Part shown: one piece after another, positions 45,672-57,681 of the stretch
Numbering within the stretch: the first letter of the stretch is position 1
Layout of the letters: each line of letters opens with the position of its first letter
Assembly: GCA_000729835.1 (NCBI GenBank)
Contig: JFHB01000033.1
Location: 169,174 to 233,173 of the forward strand
Length of the DNA stretch: 64,000 nucleotides
Origin: Atkinsonella hypoxylon
Lineage: Eukaryota > Ascomycota > Sordariomycetes > Hypocreales > Clavicipitaceae
Direction of reading: 5' to 3'
Program-made: the position numbers and the translations under genes
The notes under the pieces: generated by a model
Told to the model about the DNA's origin: nothing
Database searches by the model: none
What the model saw: only the letters and a program-made list of their open reading frames with translations

Positions 45672-48045
45672 CAGGCAGCTATAATATACAGAACTCAGAT
45701 GCGCAATGAGGTGAATAATCTTCAGTCCCCTTGGTAGTAGTTAACTAACTAGTCCTAAGACCTCAAGGAGGTGTGACCTGGTTAATTTTGCAAATCTACA
45801 AGCCCCACTTTTCGGTACTCGCTAACAGCTGTAATTGGTGTAGGGAGACCGCGTGGGCTACTGCTGTTAGAGAGGTATAGGAGAATATGTAGGAATTAAG
45901 CACTACCCCGCAGAGACTTATTTTTCCATATAATTTACCCATAAGTTGAAGTATTTATTTCCTCCACTTTATCTTGCTAATTTCTGATCTGATATCTAAA
46001 CTACCCCTGCAAGTAGATCTAGAAAATAACTCAAGGGTAGGCTGTATACTCCGTACGATATGCAGAGACAGAGATGGGATAATATTAGGCCGACACGGCA
46101 AACGCAGAGAAGTGTGGAAACACCTGCCCAGACGGAAGATCAGCAATGACACTCTTATTGGGATATATAGCTCTTCTTATTCGAAATTCCCTCGATTGTT
46201 ACATCAGTATCTTTCATGCTGGGGATTTCTCTTTGGCCATGTGGTCGTTCATGTTTGTAGTACGTTTTGTTACACGGAATCAGCACTCCACACTTATGCC
46301 TGCAATTTGTGCTTTTTCTGTCTTGTAATTAAATGCTCTGCACTCTGCGTGTGCCCCAGCTGTGATACACTTGTTCATCACGTTCTCCGGCGTTCTTGAA
46401 AAATATGTGTGCCCTGCAGCCTAGACGCTTGACGCTCCCAAGGTCAAGGTGGTAATTTAGCGTAGCAGCACAAGCGTCCATCTCAGCGCTCTGAAACCCC
46501 CTGTCCGAATTCTTGTAAGATAATTCTAGCGTTAGAGTCTTTGCCAGATATATTCGCCTTTGGGGGCAGATGATGGCGAAGTGGATAGCAAAACAGCTGG
46601 CGAAGGCAGGAAGAGCCTTGCGGCTCTCAAAGATGTCCCTGACGAACGACGTCACATCGGAAAAGTCATTTCTCACTCGAGTTCGTCACCTTAGTAGTCA
46701 GGATACTTGGTGTTCAACTACCGGTCTTTTCTTGTCAGATCGTGCTCAAGCCTGCACAAACGTATTGCTAATGCATGTAAAATATAGCAGCCGGCTGAAT
46801 CTGTTCATACAGATCACACTTATCAGTTCAAGTCGTTGCCTCTCTGCACTGACGCTCCTTATTCCTCAATAATATTCGAATGTACTCCGTAGTCTTCCAC
46901 CCACATCACTAACGAATCATCTCATTTAGCCAGCAAGGGTAAAGCTCTGTACCAACAGTCAGATTCGGCATGTCGCCCAGCATTCGCGGGGCATCGGACT
47001 AGAGTTCAGCTTTTACACTTTCACTTTCCCTCTCGCAACCGGGTGAGCCAGGTTGGGTTGCATCAAACCGCCAGCAAAAGTACACATCTGTCACAATGGA
47101 CAAGTCTCTTTTTAGGGTTACAGTCTCGCAAGGTGCACAGGCCGGTAGCGTTGCCAAGGACAGGGGATACAGAGAGAGGGGTTCCAGCTTTATATCAGAT
47201 CAAGTGGGGAATTTTAAGCTCTCGGCTCAAAGGGTGTAACTTGCCTATCTGCATCATCAGCTGGAGTTAAGTGAATAAATCCGGCTTCGCTGGAATTGTC
47301 TCGTAAACGCTGTTCATCGCCTTGACTGTCACAATAGGTCTGTTTCCATTGTAACCCTCGATTACCTGGCCTTTATGACCTGTCATTCCAGGTGATATCT
47401 TTTGCTGGTGTAGACAAACCGTTTGGGAAAGCTTCCTCAAAAGTTTCCTACAGAGCCTTCGAACATTCAAAACGCTAATCCGCATACATCACTTTTTTGT
47501 GAGTACAGATTGCAAGAATATGGAGTTTCACATATTGACGTACCTAATCTTCTATGCATTTATGTCCTTGCTCTTCTCGGGGTCATTCATCTACACAATC
47601 AAACAGGCAGAGCTGCCCATTATATTCAAAGGCCAGCACATCCCTTCAATCGTGGCTACTTGGAAAAAGCACTTACAAAGCTAAAAGACTCGAAGCTAGA
47701 CTGTTCTTTACAGGTCCTTTGGACCCCATGTTTTACCGGGAGGTATAGTGTTGTGCTTGTTCGAATTCACGAGGCCTGCCTCGACTACAGCGCGGGCCCT
47801 CGGCGAAGTAGGCCGCAATAAATCCATAGCTGGCGTTGCCAGTCTAGTGGCTATGCTTTCATTAGTCCAATAGATATCTACTTGACAGAAATTAGATGAT
47901 AATACACAAGACGGGGTACATATAATTTCAAGAAGCTTCGAATCCAATAGCGTAAGCTTGGTTGCCTGAGCCCATCATAGTACAATTGTACGGTGGCACA
48001 TTAATTCAGCCAGTAAGCGACAGTCACATCGTAGATTTTCCCAGA
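45672..48045. other. Repeat-rich intergenic region
   Basis: Bases about 45795-45990 are a diverged copy of sequence also seen at 49880-50100 (shared blocks around CTAACAGCTG and CATATAATTT). Two TACTCCGTA motifs lie at 46047-46055 and 46883-46891. No gene supported. Confidence 0.45.
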
Positions 48046-48292
48046 TTATATGTAAGAATTCGTTGTAATTGTATACAGGGATTGAGCGCATACATATAGA
48101 TTTGTGGTAGCTGCATATGAGAAATAATCGAACATATAGATCAACTGAAACTGCAAATTGGGATTAATTGTATTTGATCTTAATGTACAAGCAAGATCTG
48201 TCCTTATAAACAGTTACTACAATTGATCTATATATGCAATCAATCCCTATAGTCAATCCCTATATACAATTACAACTAGTCCTTACATACAA
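48046..48292. repeat. Imperfect inverted repeat, about 250 bases, MITE-like
   Basis: The left arm contains GTTGTAATTGTATACAGGGATTG (48062-48084 region) and the right arm its near-complement ending at about 48292; each arm is about 42 bases with scattered mismatches. A second inner pair built on the same GGGATTG core makes the whole stretch partly palindromic. No flanking duplication was clear. Confidence 0.6.
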
Positions 48293-49591
48293 TCCGGGCA
48301 AGCGCTACAGGGAATCTGCGATGTAGATGTCGCTTGCTAGCCGAGCTGATGTGCTACCGTACAAGAAAGTCAATATTACGACTGCCTTTCTCTAAGAGTT
48401 TAAAGAGCTATGTTTCCATGGTAAAGACTTCGGGAATTCGCAGAGTTATGCATTTAACGATGTGTTTCTCTCCACTTACATACTAGTACCAGTGCCTTCT
48501 ACTCACTATCTTAAAGCTTCAAGCTCAGATTTGTATGACCTCAAGTAGTTACATTATGATCCTTAGCTCTTTATCCCACTGAATCCCTTATTTTACGCAA
48601 GAAGGCTATCACAGAGCGTAAATATCAAACGTACGACTAGAAAATAGAAACTCAGCGAAAGAATATCGAATTTAGCTGAATGTATTCCAAAAGTGCACAG
48701 AAAGTCTTCCCTACCATAAAGATGCTTCCTTAGTTTGATGATTTCAAGAGGAGTTGGCACCCGAAGACATGATGCTCCTGCATGCCGACTGCATTCAAAT
48801 TTACACTAGTTGGGCAAATACGAGCCAGTTTCGCTCACATAATATAGAAAAATGTCTCTCGCAGTATTCTCAACGCAGAGTGTCTTTGCTAGCTGGGCAT
48901 GTCGGTGGCCGTGGCTTCGGTCACAATCGTTCACAACCTCCAGTCCAATTTTTCGCAATGACTAGGCCGAATGCTCCTCTGGGTCAAGCACTAATTGTTC
49001 ATAACGAATGAATGGGTTCGAAACGTCGACTACACTGGGTTGGAGTCAAGCTTCGTGTATCTGCAATGCAGTCTAGGGACTTGCGTGCTAGCTGAAAGAT
49101 GATCAATCGCCAAGGTCGAGTACTTCAAGCCATTCATGAGATAATCTCCCGTAGTGCAACCTAGCTTTCGCACTGGAATTTTCCAACTAGTACTGGTTAA
49201 TCCGCAGAGAGATTTTTGTTCTCTGCGATTTAGAAAGTCAAACACGACTCCATCACCAGGCGGATACGATATAGCGCTTCTTGCAAGCACCTTATGTGCG
49301 CACAGCCTTCTAACTATAACATTTTCTGTTGTTTTTTTGCGTTATCGTCAGGGGCCTTATTTTTATATCAAATTATTTATTATAGGTTAGCCTCTCTATA
49401 GCGCGCTTGCAATAATTTTATTTAGCACTTGACAAAAGGAACTTAAAAAGGGTACAAAAACGCACTTTGAGCTTAAATATATATTTTTTTTTACTGCTGC
49501 AAAGGACTTCGTACTGTAGGAAGAAACCTCAGAGGTACCTTTGTGTATGGATTGCACTAAAAGTACGGAGTACTGTTGGATATTTACGTCC
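48293..49591. other. Intergenic region, no gene recognised
   Basis: Nothing coding is supported; one TACGGAGTA motif lies at 49564-49572. Confidence 0.4.
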
Positions 49592-50290
49592 CTATCCCTT
49601 TAGTCGTCCGAAGGCAGCATCGAGGTCACGGACCCACCCAATTTTTGATACTTCTCAGGTACCTCTGAGCGCCCACAGTAGCTAGCCCCAGCCCCTTTAG
49701 TGGCATTCCTTATACAACGGTTTTTGCGATACCTTTAGAAGCCAATGACAGTGGCCTCTCTGAAAACAACACGGAACTGGAGCTAAGTATTTGTGTTGAC
49801 AATGACTGCTGTGCCTGCACTACGGAAGGTGCGATATAGCTGCGATATACAATACAACCCCTGTATGATTTTGCACCGATACAAACCCCTCTTTATTCCG
49901 TATACAGCTGGCAGATTCCCCTCTAACAGCTGCAATTAGCCGTCTTAGTGGGCCTAGTCTGCAAGCTGTTCGAGTGGCACAAGGTGGATACACAGGGTAT
50001 TAAGCGCCATTAAAAGATACATTTTTTTTCATATAATTTTCCTTTAATTGAAAGTTGCTCCTAGTTCCACACTATGTCTCACTTATTTCTGAGCTGACCT
50101 AGCTAATAGGCTCCTTCCCCCTTGTCAGGTTACCGATGCAAAATTAAAGAAGGATAGATTGGAAATTACCGGTACTTCTATTATAGTGAGGTTCGCACGT
50201 AAATTGAAGTACCGTTAATATCCACATCGTCGTGATTGGTCAACTACTGGATTCGTGACCTCGATGTTGCCTTAGGACGTAAAGGGATAG
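49592..50290. mobile_element. Decayed inverted-repeat element of about 700 bases
   Basis: The left end CTATCCCTTTA followed by a GGCAGCATCGAGGTCACG block is matched in inverted orientation at the right end (about 50240-50290) with roughly 80 percent identity over 45-50 bases. The interior includes the segment AGTGGCATTCCTTATAC (49699-49715), also found inside the TIR element at 56541-57681, and a block shared with 45795-45990. No reading frame. It is probably a degenerate DNA transposon remnant. Confidence 0.55.
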
Positions 50291-50917
50291 AATGGCAGGT
50301 TTGCAGCATGATCTTCCTAATTGGAGCGCATAACTCGGTCACAAAATGGCCGCTAGACTCAAATCAGGTATGTTGTTGACAAGGTATAAAATTTATCCAA
50401 GCCCAGACTCTACGTACATAAACCTCTGTCCCACTTTAAAGATTCAGGTGGAAATCCCTGAAGTTGCTTGGCCTGTGATAATAGGCTGAACGGCAAGAAA
50501 AAGAAAGAAAGAGAAGGCTGCCACATTCTAGGGCATCAAAGTTATTGGTAACGATATTGCGAAGAGTTTTACATAAAAATTGGATTGAGGCCTGCATCTC
50601 ACGTCTCTAGTCCAGCCGGCCATCGTCATCTCTAAGTGGGATTGACAGTTTCACGACCTATTCAGGCAAACGATGACGCAACAATATTATGCTAGGCCTC
50701 ATCTGCGTCACTTTGCTGTCTCATGATCCATCACAGACAAATGTCATATCCCTTCCTCAGCCTTGCACTTACAACCGTCGCCTTAGTTAATACTTGTCCA
50801 GCGCAGTCTTCCCCCGCTGGATCCGTACTTTGCCACACCATTCAACGACCCAGAGGGCAAGGGCCAACCTCGAGATTTCAGTCACAAAGCGCTTCGCGCG
50901 TCCCAGTTGTAGCCACA
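50291..50917. other. Intergenic region upstream of the thioesterase gene
   Basis: The last 200 bases are open in frame with the thioesterase (possible ATG at 50723) and encode a hydrophobic N-terminal extension; I treat this as leader. Confidence 0.4.
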
Positions 50918-51890
50918 ATGAGTGCCGCTTCATCATCGTCATCCATCCGTAGAATGGCCCCCTTGGTGTTCCCAGCCATTGGACGCCATACCGCCACTGT
51001 CATCTTCATTCACGGCCTGGGCGACACCGGCCACGGCTGGTCCGACGCCGTCAAACTCTGGAGGAAGCGACCGCGATTGAACGAGATCAAGTTCATCTTG
51101 CCGCATGCGCCGCAAATTCCCATCACCATGGTCAGAATCCTTTGATGCTACGGCTGTTGCAGCCTGCGCCTCAAGCTATATTACGTCACTGACGGTTTCC
51201 CTTGTAGAATGCTGGGCTCGAAATGCCAGCCTGGTTCGATATTGTATGTCCCGCAAAACCCCAGGCTGCCGGGCAAACTTGGGGTCAAACACACCCGTTG
51301 TTCTGCTGCACACGCCACTGACCGGGATCTATCTGCAGAAATGGATTGACATGCACGGAGAGGATGCTCCCGGTATTTTGCAATCCCGCGAATACTTTCA
51401 TGGCTTGATACAGCAGGAGGTCAAGGATGGTATCCCGGCAGAACGTATTATCCTCGGCGGTTTCTCGCAAGGTGGCGCGATGAGCATTTTTGCCGGCTTG
51501 ACTGCTCCATTCAAGATTGGTGGAATCGTCGCCCTCTCATCCTGGCTCCTTCTTCACCAAAAGTTTAGGGACCACGTACCAGAGGGTGACTTGAACAAGA
51601 CCACACCCATCTTCATGGGGCATGGCGATAGTGATCCCGTCGTTCTCTATAGATATGGGAACGAAAGTGAAAAGGCGTTAAAGGCCATGGGCTACGACGT
51701 CACGCTCAAGACCTATAGGTATGTTCTCACCCTTGGTGGTCACCCGAGACTCACCAGTCGAGCGTGATCATATCCCTCACAGCACTAACACCTTTGCAGA
51801 GGCATGCAACACTCCGCTTGTTTAGAAGAGTTAAGCGACGTCGTGGCTTTCATTGAAGATAGAATTCCGCCAAAAGGTGGTGCCAATTAG
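50918..51890 (+). CDS. apt1: Acyl-protein thioesterase 1 (lysophospholipase family)
   Basis: Exons 50918-51130, 51208-51243, 51339-51718, 51800-51890; 239 residues, the usual APT1 length. The enzyme removes palmitoyl groups from cysteines of proteins such as Ras and G-alpha subunits. The oxyanion segment FIHGLGDTGHGW, the nucleophile GGFSQGGAM, the Asp in GHGDSDPVV and the His in GMQHSACLEEL are all present. Exon 2 is only 36 bases. The start at 50918 gives a short Ser-rich N-terminus as in other fungi. An in-frame ATG at 50723 would add 65 residues with a hydrophobic stretch and could make a secreted or mitochondrial form. The first intron has the less usual donor GTCAGA. Confidence 0.93.
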
Positions 51891-53316
51891 ATAGATGTCG
51901 GGCGACGTGCATTCGGTACAGCAGCCAGCCTGAGTTTAGGTCCTGTGGAAATTTACAACACATATCGTGCTTCATCCAGACACATGACAGCATCGGATGA
52001 TGCTATGCCTCCCATCACGATTCCCTCAGCAAGTGAGCGGCCAACGTGAATGGCCTTGCCCCCTGGGGATTGTGGACCGATTCCAAAATGAGTGACATAT
52101 GTCAGTGCTTCAAAGTTGCAAGCACAGTCTATTTCAACTCTACTGCAATCAGACTATATCGCCGTATGCATCATGTAATAGCCTCCTCTCTCCTTTTGTG
52201 AACATTTACTAGACTTCCAGTAGTTGATCCGACACATTTCCTGTTCATGCAACGAGTGATACTGACACCGAAATAGGCACAGCTACCTCGTGACCTCATG
52301 CAGCGTTGTCACCGCTATGCCTCCATATTAGTCATTTTATTTCAAATCAAAGTTTCGAGCACGCCCAAAGCTGCATTCTAGACCCCGTGGGGAACTAGAC
52401 CCGTGGGGAACCCATGGGGAATCCTTACCCGGTTACACATGGACTACACAAGGGAGGTGGTAGTGCAACTGCTGTGCAAAACTGAACCAGGATCATCCGA
52501 AGCGGCGTCAAATTGTACATATACCCGTGCCTATCCAAGCGGGGAAGGTAGTGACCAGGGTAACATTTTAATGCCGCGCGGTCGAACAGGGGGGCTATAT
52601 CTCAGGCTAAGGAAACGCGGTTGTCGGACTCAAGGCCGATGCTGTGGGAGCCACAGTTGGCGAACCAAGAACGACAGTTATGAGAAGGTTTAGTCGAATG
52701 CGAGGTGGGCGACGGTGTGGGCAGGTGAATGGCTAATTTTCTTGAAATGAACTTTCGTCAAGGACAAGCTGTTTATGCTGTTACATGTTGAAGATGCTGC
52801 CTTTTGGACAGTAGGTGAATGTGTGACTTTTGAGTTGGTGCGATGTCCGTCGTGGAGGTTGGTGAAACTGCAATGAGTCGAGTATACCGTGTTTTCTTTT
52901 TCGGTGCTTTATGTCTTTCTCTGTTTCTAGTTCTCAATCATAGTTTCCCGTCATTTTTATCTCTTCCAGTCTCTTGATAAATTCATATCACGGTTCGGTC
53001 GGTCCTTTGCTCAGGGGCAGCAACTCACGTCGCCAGCTCAAGCAAAGCAAGTCATCACGAAGGACACATCTCCACCAAGACACAATCTCACACACATAGA
53101 GTGCTCTGAAGTGGTCAAGCGATGGTAAGATTAAAAAATGTGTACATAGCTAACAGAAGAGATTAATTCTATCGTTACAAAAGATTGTCTGCGGGTTCCC
53201 TGTCTTATATGGGGTATCAGGGCCCTAGTGTGCACGCTTCTTACACATTCTCATCCAGAACATCGTCCACGCCAGCTCTGCTCTGTACATTGACAATCCC
53301 GCGCCCCTCCCAAGCC
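51891..53316. other. Intergenic region, no gene recognised
   Basis: Contains a near-repeat of GTGGGGAAC (about 52388-52414). No coding support. Confidence 0.4.
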
Positions 53317-54589
53317 TCATTCCAGTCCCCAAGTAAGAACTTTAGTGAATGCAACAGCTGGGTTAGCAGCCCTCTTGAAAACCCCCTTCGTAGATTTCTT
53401 CACAATCTCGTTTTTCTTATCATTCCAGCATTCACCCTCCTTGACGTCTTCGCAAAATCGATACGACTTTTTGCGACCCATGTCGCAGAATGTGCGCTCT
53501 TTGTACGAAACGAAACTAGGGCCATAGGAGGTGTCGCTATTGCAGAGCTCGGAAGCCAAATGAGATTCAGCATGTGACTTTACAAGCCGCGTATCCCGGG
53601 CCCGACGACCTTTAGTCGGGCTCTTTGGCGTGCTTTTTGGGCCGTGAGATTCGGTTTCAGAACGTTTTGCCGTGCTATTAGTGCCCGGAAAATCGGTGTC
53701 ATCGGCCTCGAAAGAAATGTCAGGCGCAGGCATGCCTCGACTAGAGTGATGGCGGGGTTTTTTGAGTTTGAGATGCTGGGGATCATGTACCCTGCGGAAG
53801 GCCATAATTTCTGGATCTGAACAGTAGCTGTTGGAGAGTTTGTTAGTATGGCACGTCGTAGTTTCAGCGTCTTCCGCGTTAAGGATCCTGGCTGGTATAT
53901 CTTACTCCGAGAGCGGGGATTTTGGCTTTACGCCGAAATCGGGAAAGTGCACTTGAATGCCGGTTGTTGGCAAGTCACCATTGCGATCGACCCAGGCGCA
54001 CGAGAGTTTTTTGTTTTTGTCAGCGTCGATGTTGTTGTTGAGATAGATGTCTGAGTAGAACCTAGATAGATGTGTGAGAGTGGTAAACAGCGTACACAAG
54101 GAGATGATGTATTCAACGCAGGAAAGTATGTCTTTACCATGCAGCTTTACAATATCGTGCCCAGTTGCCGATCCAACCCCAACTCTGCCCATCCTCCCAT
54201 GTGATTGTAACATAGGCCATACATACGGCGTCTACATTGCCCGAAAGCAGGGCATAAGTCGGTTGTTGTTGGTTTACATCTCTAACGTAACTATAGCAGT
54301 TGGTTCTTCCCGTCTCACAGTAGTTGTGATCATTTATCGTCACACCAATAAGTTTTTTGTGTTCGTTATACAAGCGGATGTCGGGTAATAGCCCGCCTGC
54401 ATTGCTCAAAAGGTGATATTCATCCGGTCCAGTTCTGTCCATACCAACAGCGAACTGGAGACGCACGCCAGGGTCTTGTTTGTCAAGAAAGTTCGCTTTT
54501 GAAAATGAGAAAAGACCCAGCACCGACATGAAGATGCCCAAGACGTCAAGTCCGCTTAACGTCCCAGCAGCAGCAGCACCAGCAGCCAT
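53317..54589 (-). CDS. Unrecognised protein: hydrophobic N-terminus, globular domain and long basic tail
   Basis: Exons 54589-54138, 54061-53906, 53827-53317; 372 residues, all junctions in frame with canonical sites. The N-terminus (MAAGAAAAGTLSGLDVLGIF) is hydrophobic over about 30 residues and could be a signal or membrane anchor. Residues about 35-215 form a Trp/Tyr/Cys-rich domain with IRLYNEHKKLIGVTIND, CYSYVRDV, the WEDGQSWGWIGNW block and CAWVDRNGDLPTTGIQVHFPDF, which looks like a beta-rich extracellular fold. The last 150 residues are charged, with KSTPKSPTKGRRARD and a cluster FCEDVKEGECW before a basic end. I do not recognise the family. The start was chosen because an upstream in-frame ATG gives a non-protein-like extension. 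Confidence 0.75.
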
Positions 54590-56540
54590 GATAAATAAAT
54601 AAAAATGGTGAGTGGTATCTGCACAGTGGGCGCTCAGGAGATTTTTAACGGAGAAAAGTAGTGGTGGTCCTAAAATTTGAGGAAAAAAGTTGTGGAATCG
54701 TCGCTGGACTCTGCTTGCTTTGACCTTTGGGGAAAAGTTCATACAAGTGTGATGGGGTACCAAGCCTCTTTATAACTTGGGGCGGCCGCTTATCATGGTT
54801 GCATGGGAATTTAACGTAACCAGGTTACTAAAGTCTTTGCATGCCGCCATTTGTTATGGTAAATAGCCGAGACTTGACATCTAATCTGTCCGCGTGATGG
54901 TGCAAATAGGCTCTTGTAAAGTTGCGTTATCGGATTGTCTCATGTTCCCCGCACGCTGAAAGGAATATAGCAACACAATCATGATTGTCTCCGACTAATG
55001 TCGAAATGCTGTGGGGCCGTGGATATCTTTCTGTCATTCTCTCGGGAGCTAAGACGCGCATTTTTTTCGTCCTTGGCCTACAAGACCCTGATCGTGGTGC
55101 CGTACATGAGAATCTTCATGGCCAGGCCATCCATCTTTGAGAATTGGTCGTGGTTCCGCATCCCTGTCTGCCCGGTGCCGCATCTCGAGGGCTAAAACAG
55201 AGCAGGAATTCATCGGTACGGACCTGACTTGTTGTGCACGCTTCATTTTGCGAGCAGCAAAGACCATGGTCTGCTTCTTTGCAAAGTCACTGATTCGAAT
55301 TGATGCGGATAATATTCGATAGAATACGAGCTAATACAGGCAAAGTTGGCTTCCAGGAATCCGAAGCATATGTGCGCCCAAATGATCAAGCAGCCATCAT
55401 GTCAAACAATGCGCTCACCTCAATGAGTAAATGACGTCGATCTTGTTGCGAGCTCCAGAGTATGCCCGTAAATGCTAAATTGGAATGTAATCTTTCCTAT
55501 TTCCCTGGTGTGGCAAAGAATATATGTCATCCCCGTAGAGCAAGGTCTTCAAGCCTGATAGAGGCAGCAGTGAAGGGCCATGGCTGATGTATCACTTCCC
55601 GGATTCCCGGCGATGACATATCAAGACAAGCATCATCCCCAGATCCTGGACTTCTAGAAGACTGTGGGACCAAAGGAATCCCTCCAAACATTGCAGCTAG
55701 TCCAAGATGCAGGTGAAACGTATGTCGTCATGGCGCGATAAGTATCTCGGCTATTTCGTAAGCAACAGCATGGTTCAGATGCCCGCCGTTCGTTCAAATA
55801 GCATTTACCCACGCATCGGCTAAAAGCTTGTGTGGCAGTCAGCCGTAACAGAAACTGGGGACAATCCGGCGTTGACGGCAATCGGAAGCTTTGTGGCGGT
55901 TCCTTTGTGCATCCTCAGACTCGATCCATCAATGGTTGCCAGGGCGTCAACGTCGTCTAGCTCAGAATCAGACCGCTACACCTACCATTACTCTGATAAG
56001 CCATGAATGCACCTCTGTTGTGCATGCTGTTACATTCGACACGGTGAGAACTGGTTTTGGAAATCCAGCTCCTTCACATGTCGGACTGATGGACAATTAG
56101 AGTACGATGAGTCGATGACAGGTACAGCCTCGACGAGAGATGCATTGCTTTGTGATGAGCAACTCATGAATTCAGCCTATATATAGTTCTTGTGAGTCCA
56201 TCCGTGAGAGGTTCGCATATCACACTACATACGGTGCCTAGGGTATTTGCGCAAAATATGTGCAGAGACCTTCCTTAAGAGGCAGATTTAGATTAACACT
56301 ATAGGCTAAATCTGTGTAACTCGTTGGAGAGCATGCACCTTGCTGGCAATAATTGCAACAGAGTCACTCGGTACTATGTGAAAAGAACGGAATGTAACAA
56401 GTTCAAAATTGGACAAGTAAGCGAATTTGATAACTAGTCGCCCGTTATGGAATTTTTCAATGTGGGGCGGTTATCACTTACGTCAACAGGTCTAGTACCT
56501 ATTCGGCAAGCGGTGGCAAGGACTTGCGTTTGCTACATTA
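54590..56540. other. Intergenic region, no gene recognised
   Basis: Open frames on both strands overlap and show no domain. The left end should hold the promoter of the unrecognised gene; nothing else is clear. Confidence 0.4.
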
Positions 56541-56842
56541 CTCGTGCCACGCCCCACTTTTCTGGTTCGCGAACAGCACTACAAAAGGCAGATATTTAAC
56601 ATATGGAATTTATTAGCCCCTTTTCATACAAGTATTGAAATAAATAGTCTCCTATCATTGCTCCCAGAAATCTCTTAAGCAGTAGATAGCCCTGATTCCT
56701 AGCATTCGAACGGTATACTTCACGCCTATATTCCATTACTAGTTGTTGAGAAAATCGCTGTTAAATTTAATAATAGATTAAAGCAACTAAGCCTAGTTAT
56801 TGCGTTATTTAATAACCTAGTACGTGCCGCTAGCAGGCGTAT

Positions 56843-56866
56843 CCCTAGCCCTAACCCTAACCCTAG
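56843..56866. repeat. Interstitial telomere-like repeat, four CCCTAR units
   Basis: Four tandem hexamers, CCCTAG-CCCTAA-CCCTAA-CCCTAG, match the fungal telomere repeat (TTAGGG on the other strand). They lie inside the TIR element. Confidence 0.85.
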
Positions 56867-57090
56867 GCAGCTGGTACGAGCTGCTGTTGAGCTGCTTGGA
56901 GGGGTAGCTAGATAGCTAGATAGCTACAGCACCAGCAATCCCTTTGCCTGCGCGAAGGCAATAAATATCGGGGTCATAGGACCTACGCCTCCCGTAATAC
57001 ACGCGAGATACTTCCGAACGGGCTCAACAGCTAGCCCTAAACGCGTTAAGTGGCATTCCTTATACGACAGTTAATGCAACGAGACCGGGA

Positions 57091-57135
57091 GAGAGAGTCA
57101 CGTGACTCGTCAGCTAGTAGGCATAAAAATAAGCT
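57091..57135. repeat. Dispersed repeat, copy 1 (with 62243-62287)
   Basis: A 45-base segment containing GTCACGTGACTC and TAGTAGGCATAA matches 62243-62287 in direct orientation at 40 of 45 positions; all five differences are transitions. Confidence 0.7.
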
Positions 57136-57681
57136 TTAAACTACCTAGGTAGTTAGCTTATCTTCAACAGTTCTCTATTGAAAAGGACTGACCTAGTGGC
57201 TACGGAGTACTGCAGACTAACTAGCGTCTATGATGAGAACTACAATCCATAGAGAGAGGAAAGGAAAACTTCTCCCTCCCTCCCCTACCCCTAACTATAT
57301 AACTATATACTGGACGCGTGGGTCCCTCCCCCTAATTATGCCTTAGTTACGGAATATGCTATCCTTAGCTGAGCCTCCCCTTGGGCGACCCAAAGAATCC
57401 CTGGCCGGCACACAGGTGAACTTAGCCCTCTCTCTCCTCAGCCGGGTCCGCCTTCCCCTCGCCCACTTTCCGCATTACACATAAAGACCCGACTTATAGG
57501 CTCGAGTCCATAACATTTATATCGGAATTTATAGTTTCGACGTTAAGAGCCACTAAATTCGCTGTTACATGCGTTAAAGAGAAAAATCTGCTTATTGCAA
57601 TAGCCTACCCGTTGTAGTGGTTAGTACCACCATTAGTTGTGCGCGCTTTTCGCGAACCAAAAAAGTGGGACGTAGCACGAG

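Larger units (their letters stand above)
56541..57681. mobile_element. 1.14-kb TIR element of the same family as the MITE at 33345, RIP-like decay
   Basis: The left end CTCGTGCCACGCCCCACTT and right end (inverse of CTCGTGCTACGTCCCACTT) form terminal inverted repeats of about 35-40 bases that continue through GGTTCGCGAA. The two arms differ mainly by C-to-T changes. The left flank is TA; the right flank is CA, compatible with TA after one transition. There is no transposase frame. The interior holds a CCCTAA-type telomere-like run (56843-56866), a segment shared with 49699-49720 and one shared with 62243-62287. Confidence 0.75.
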
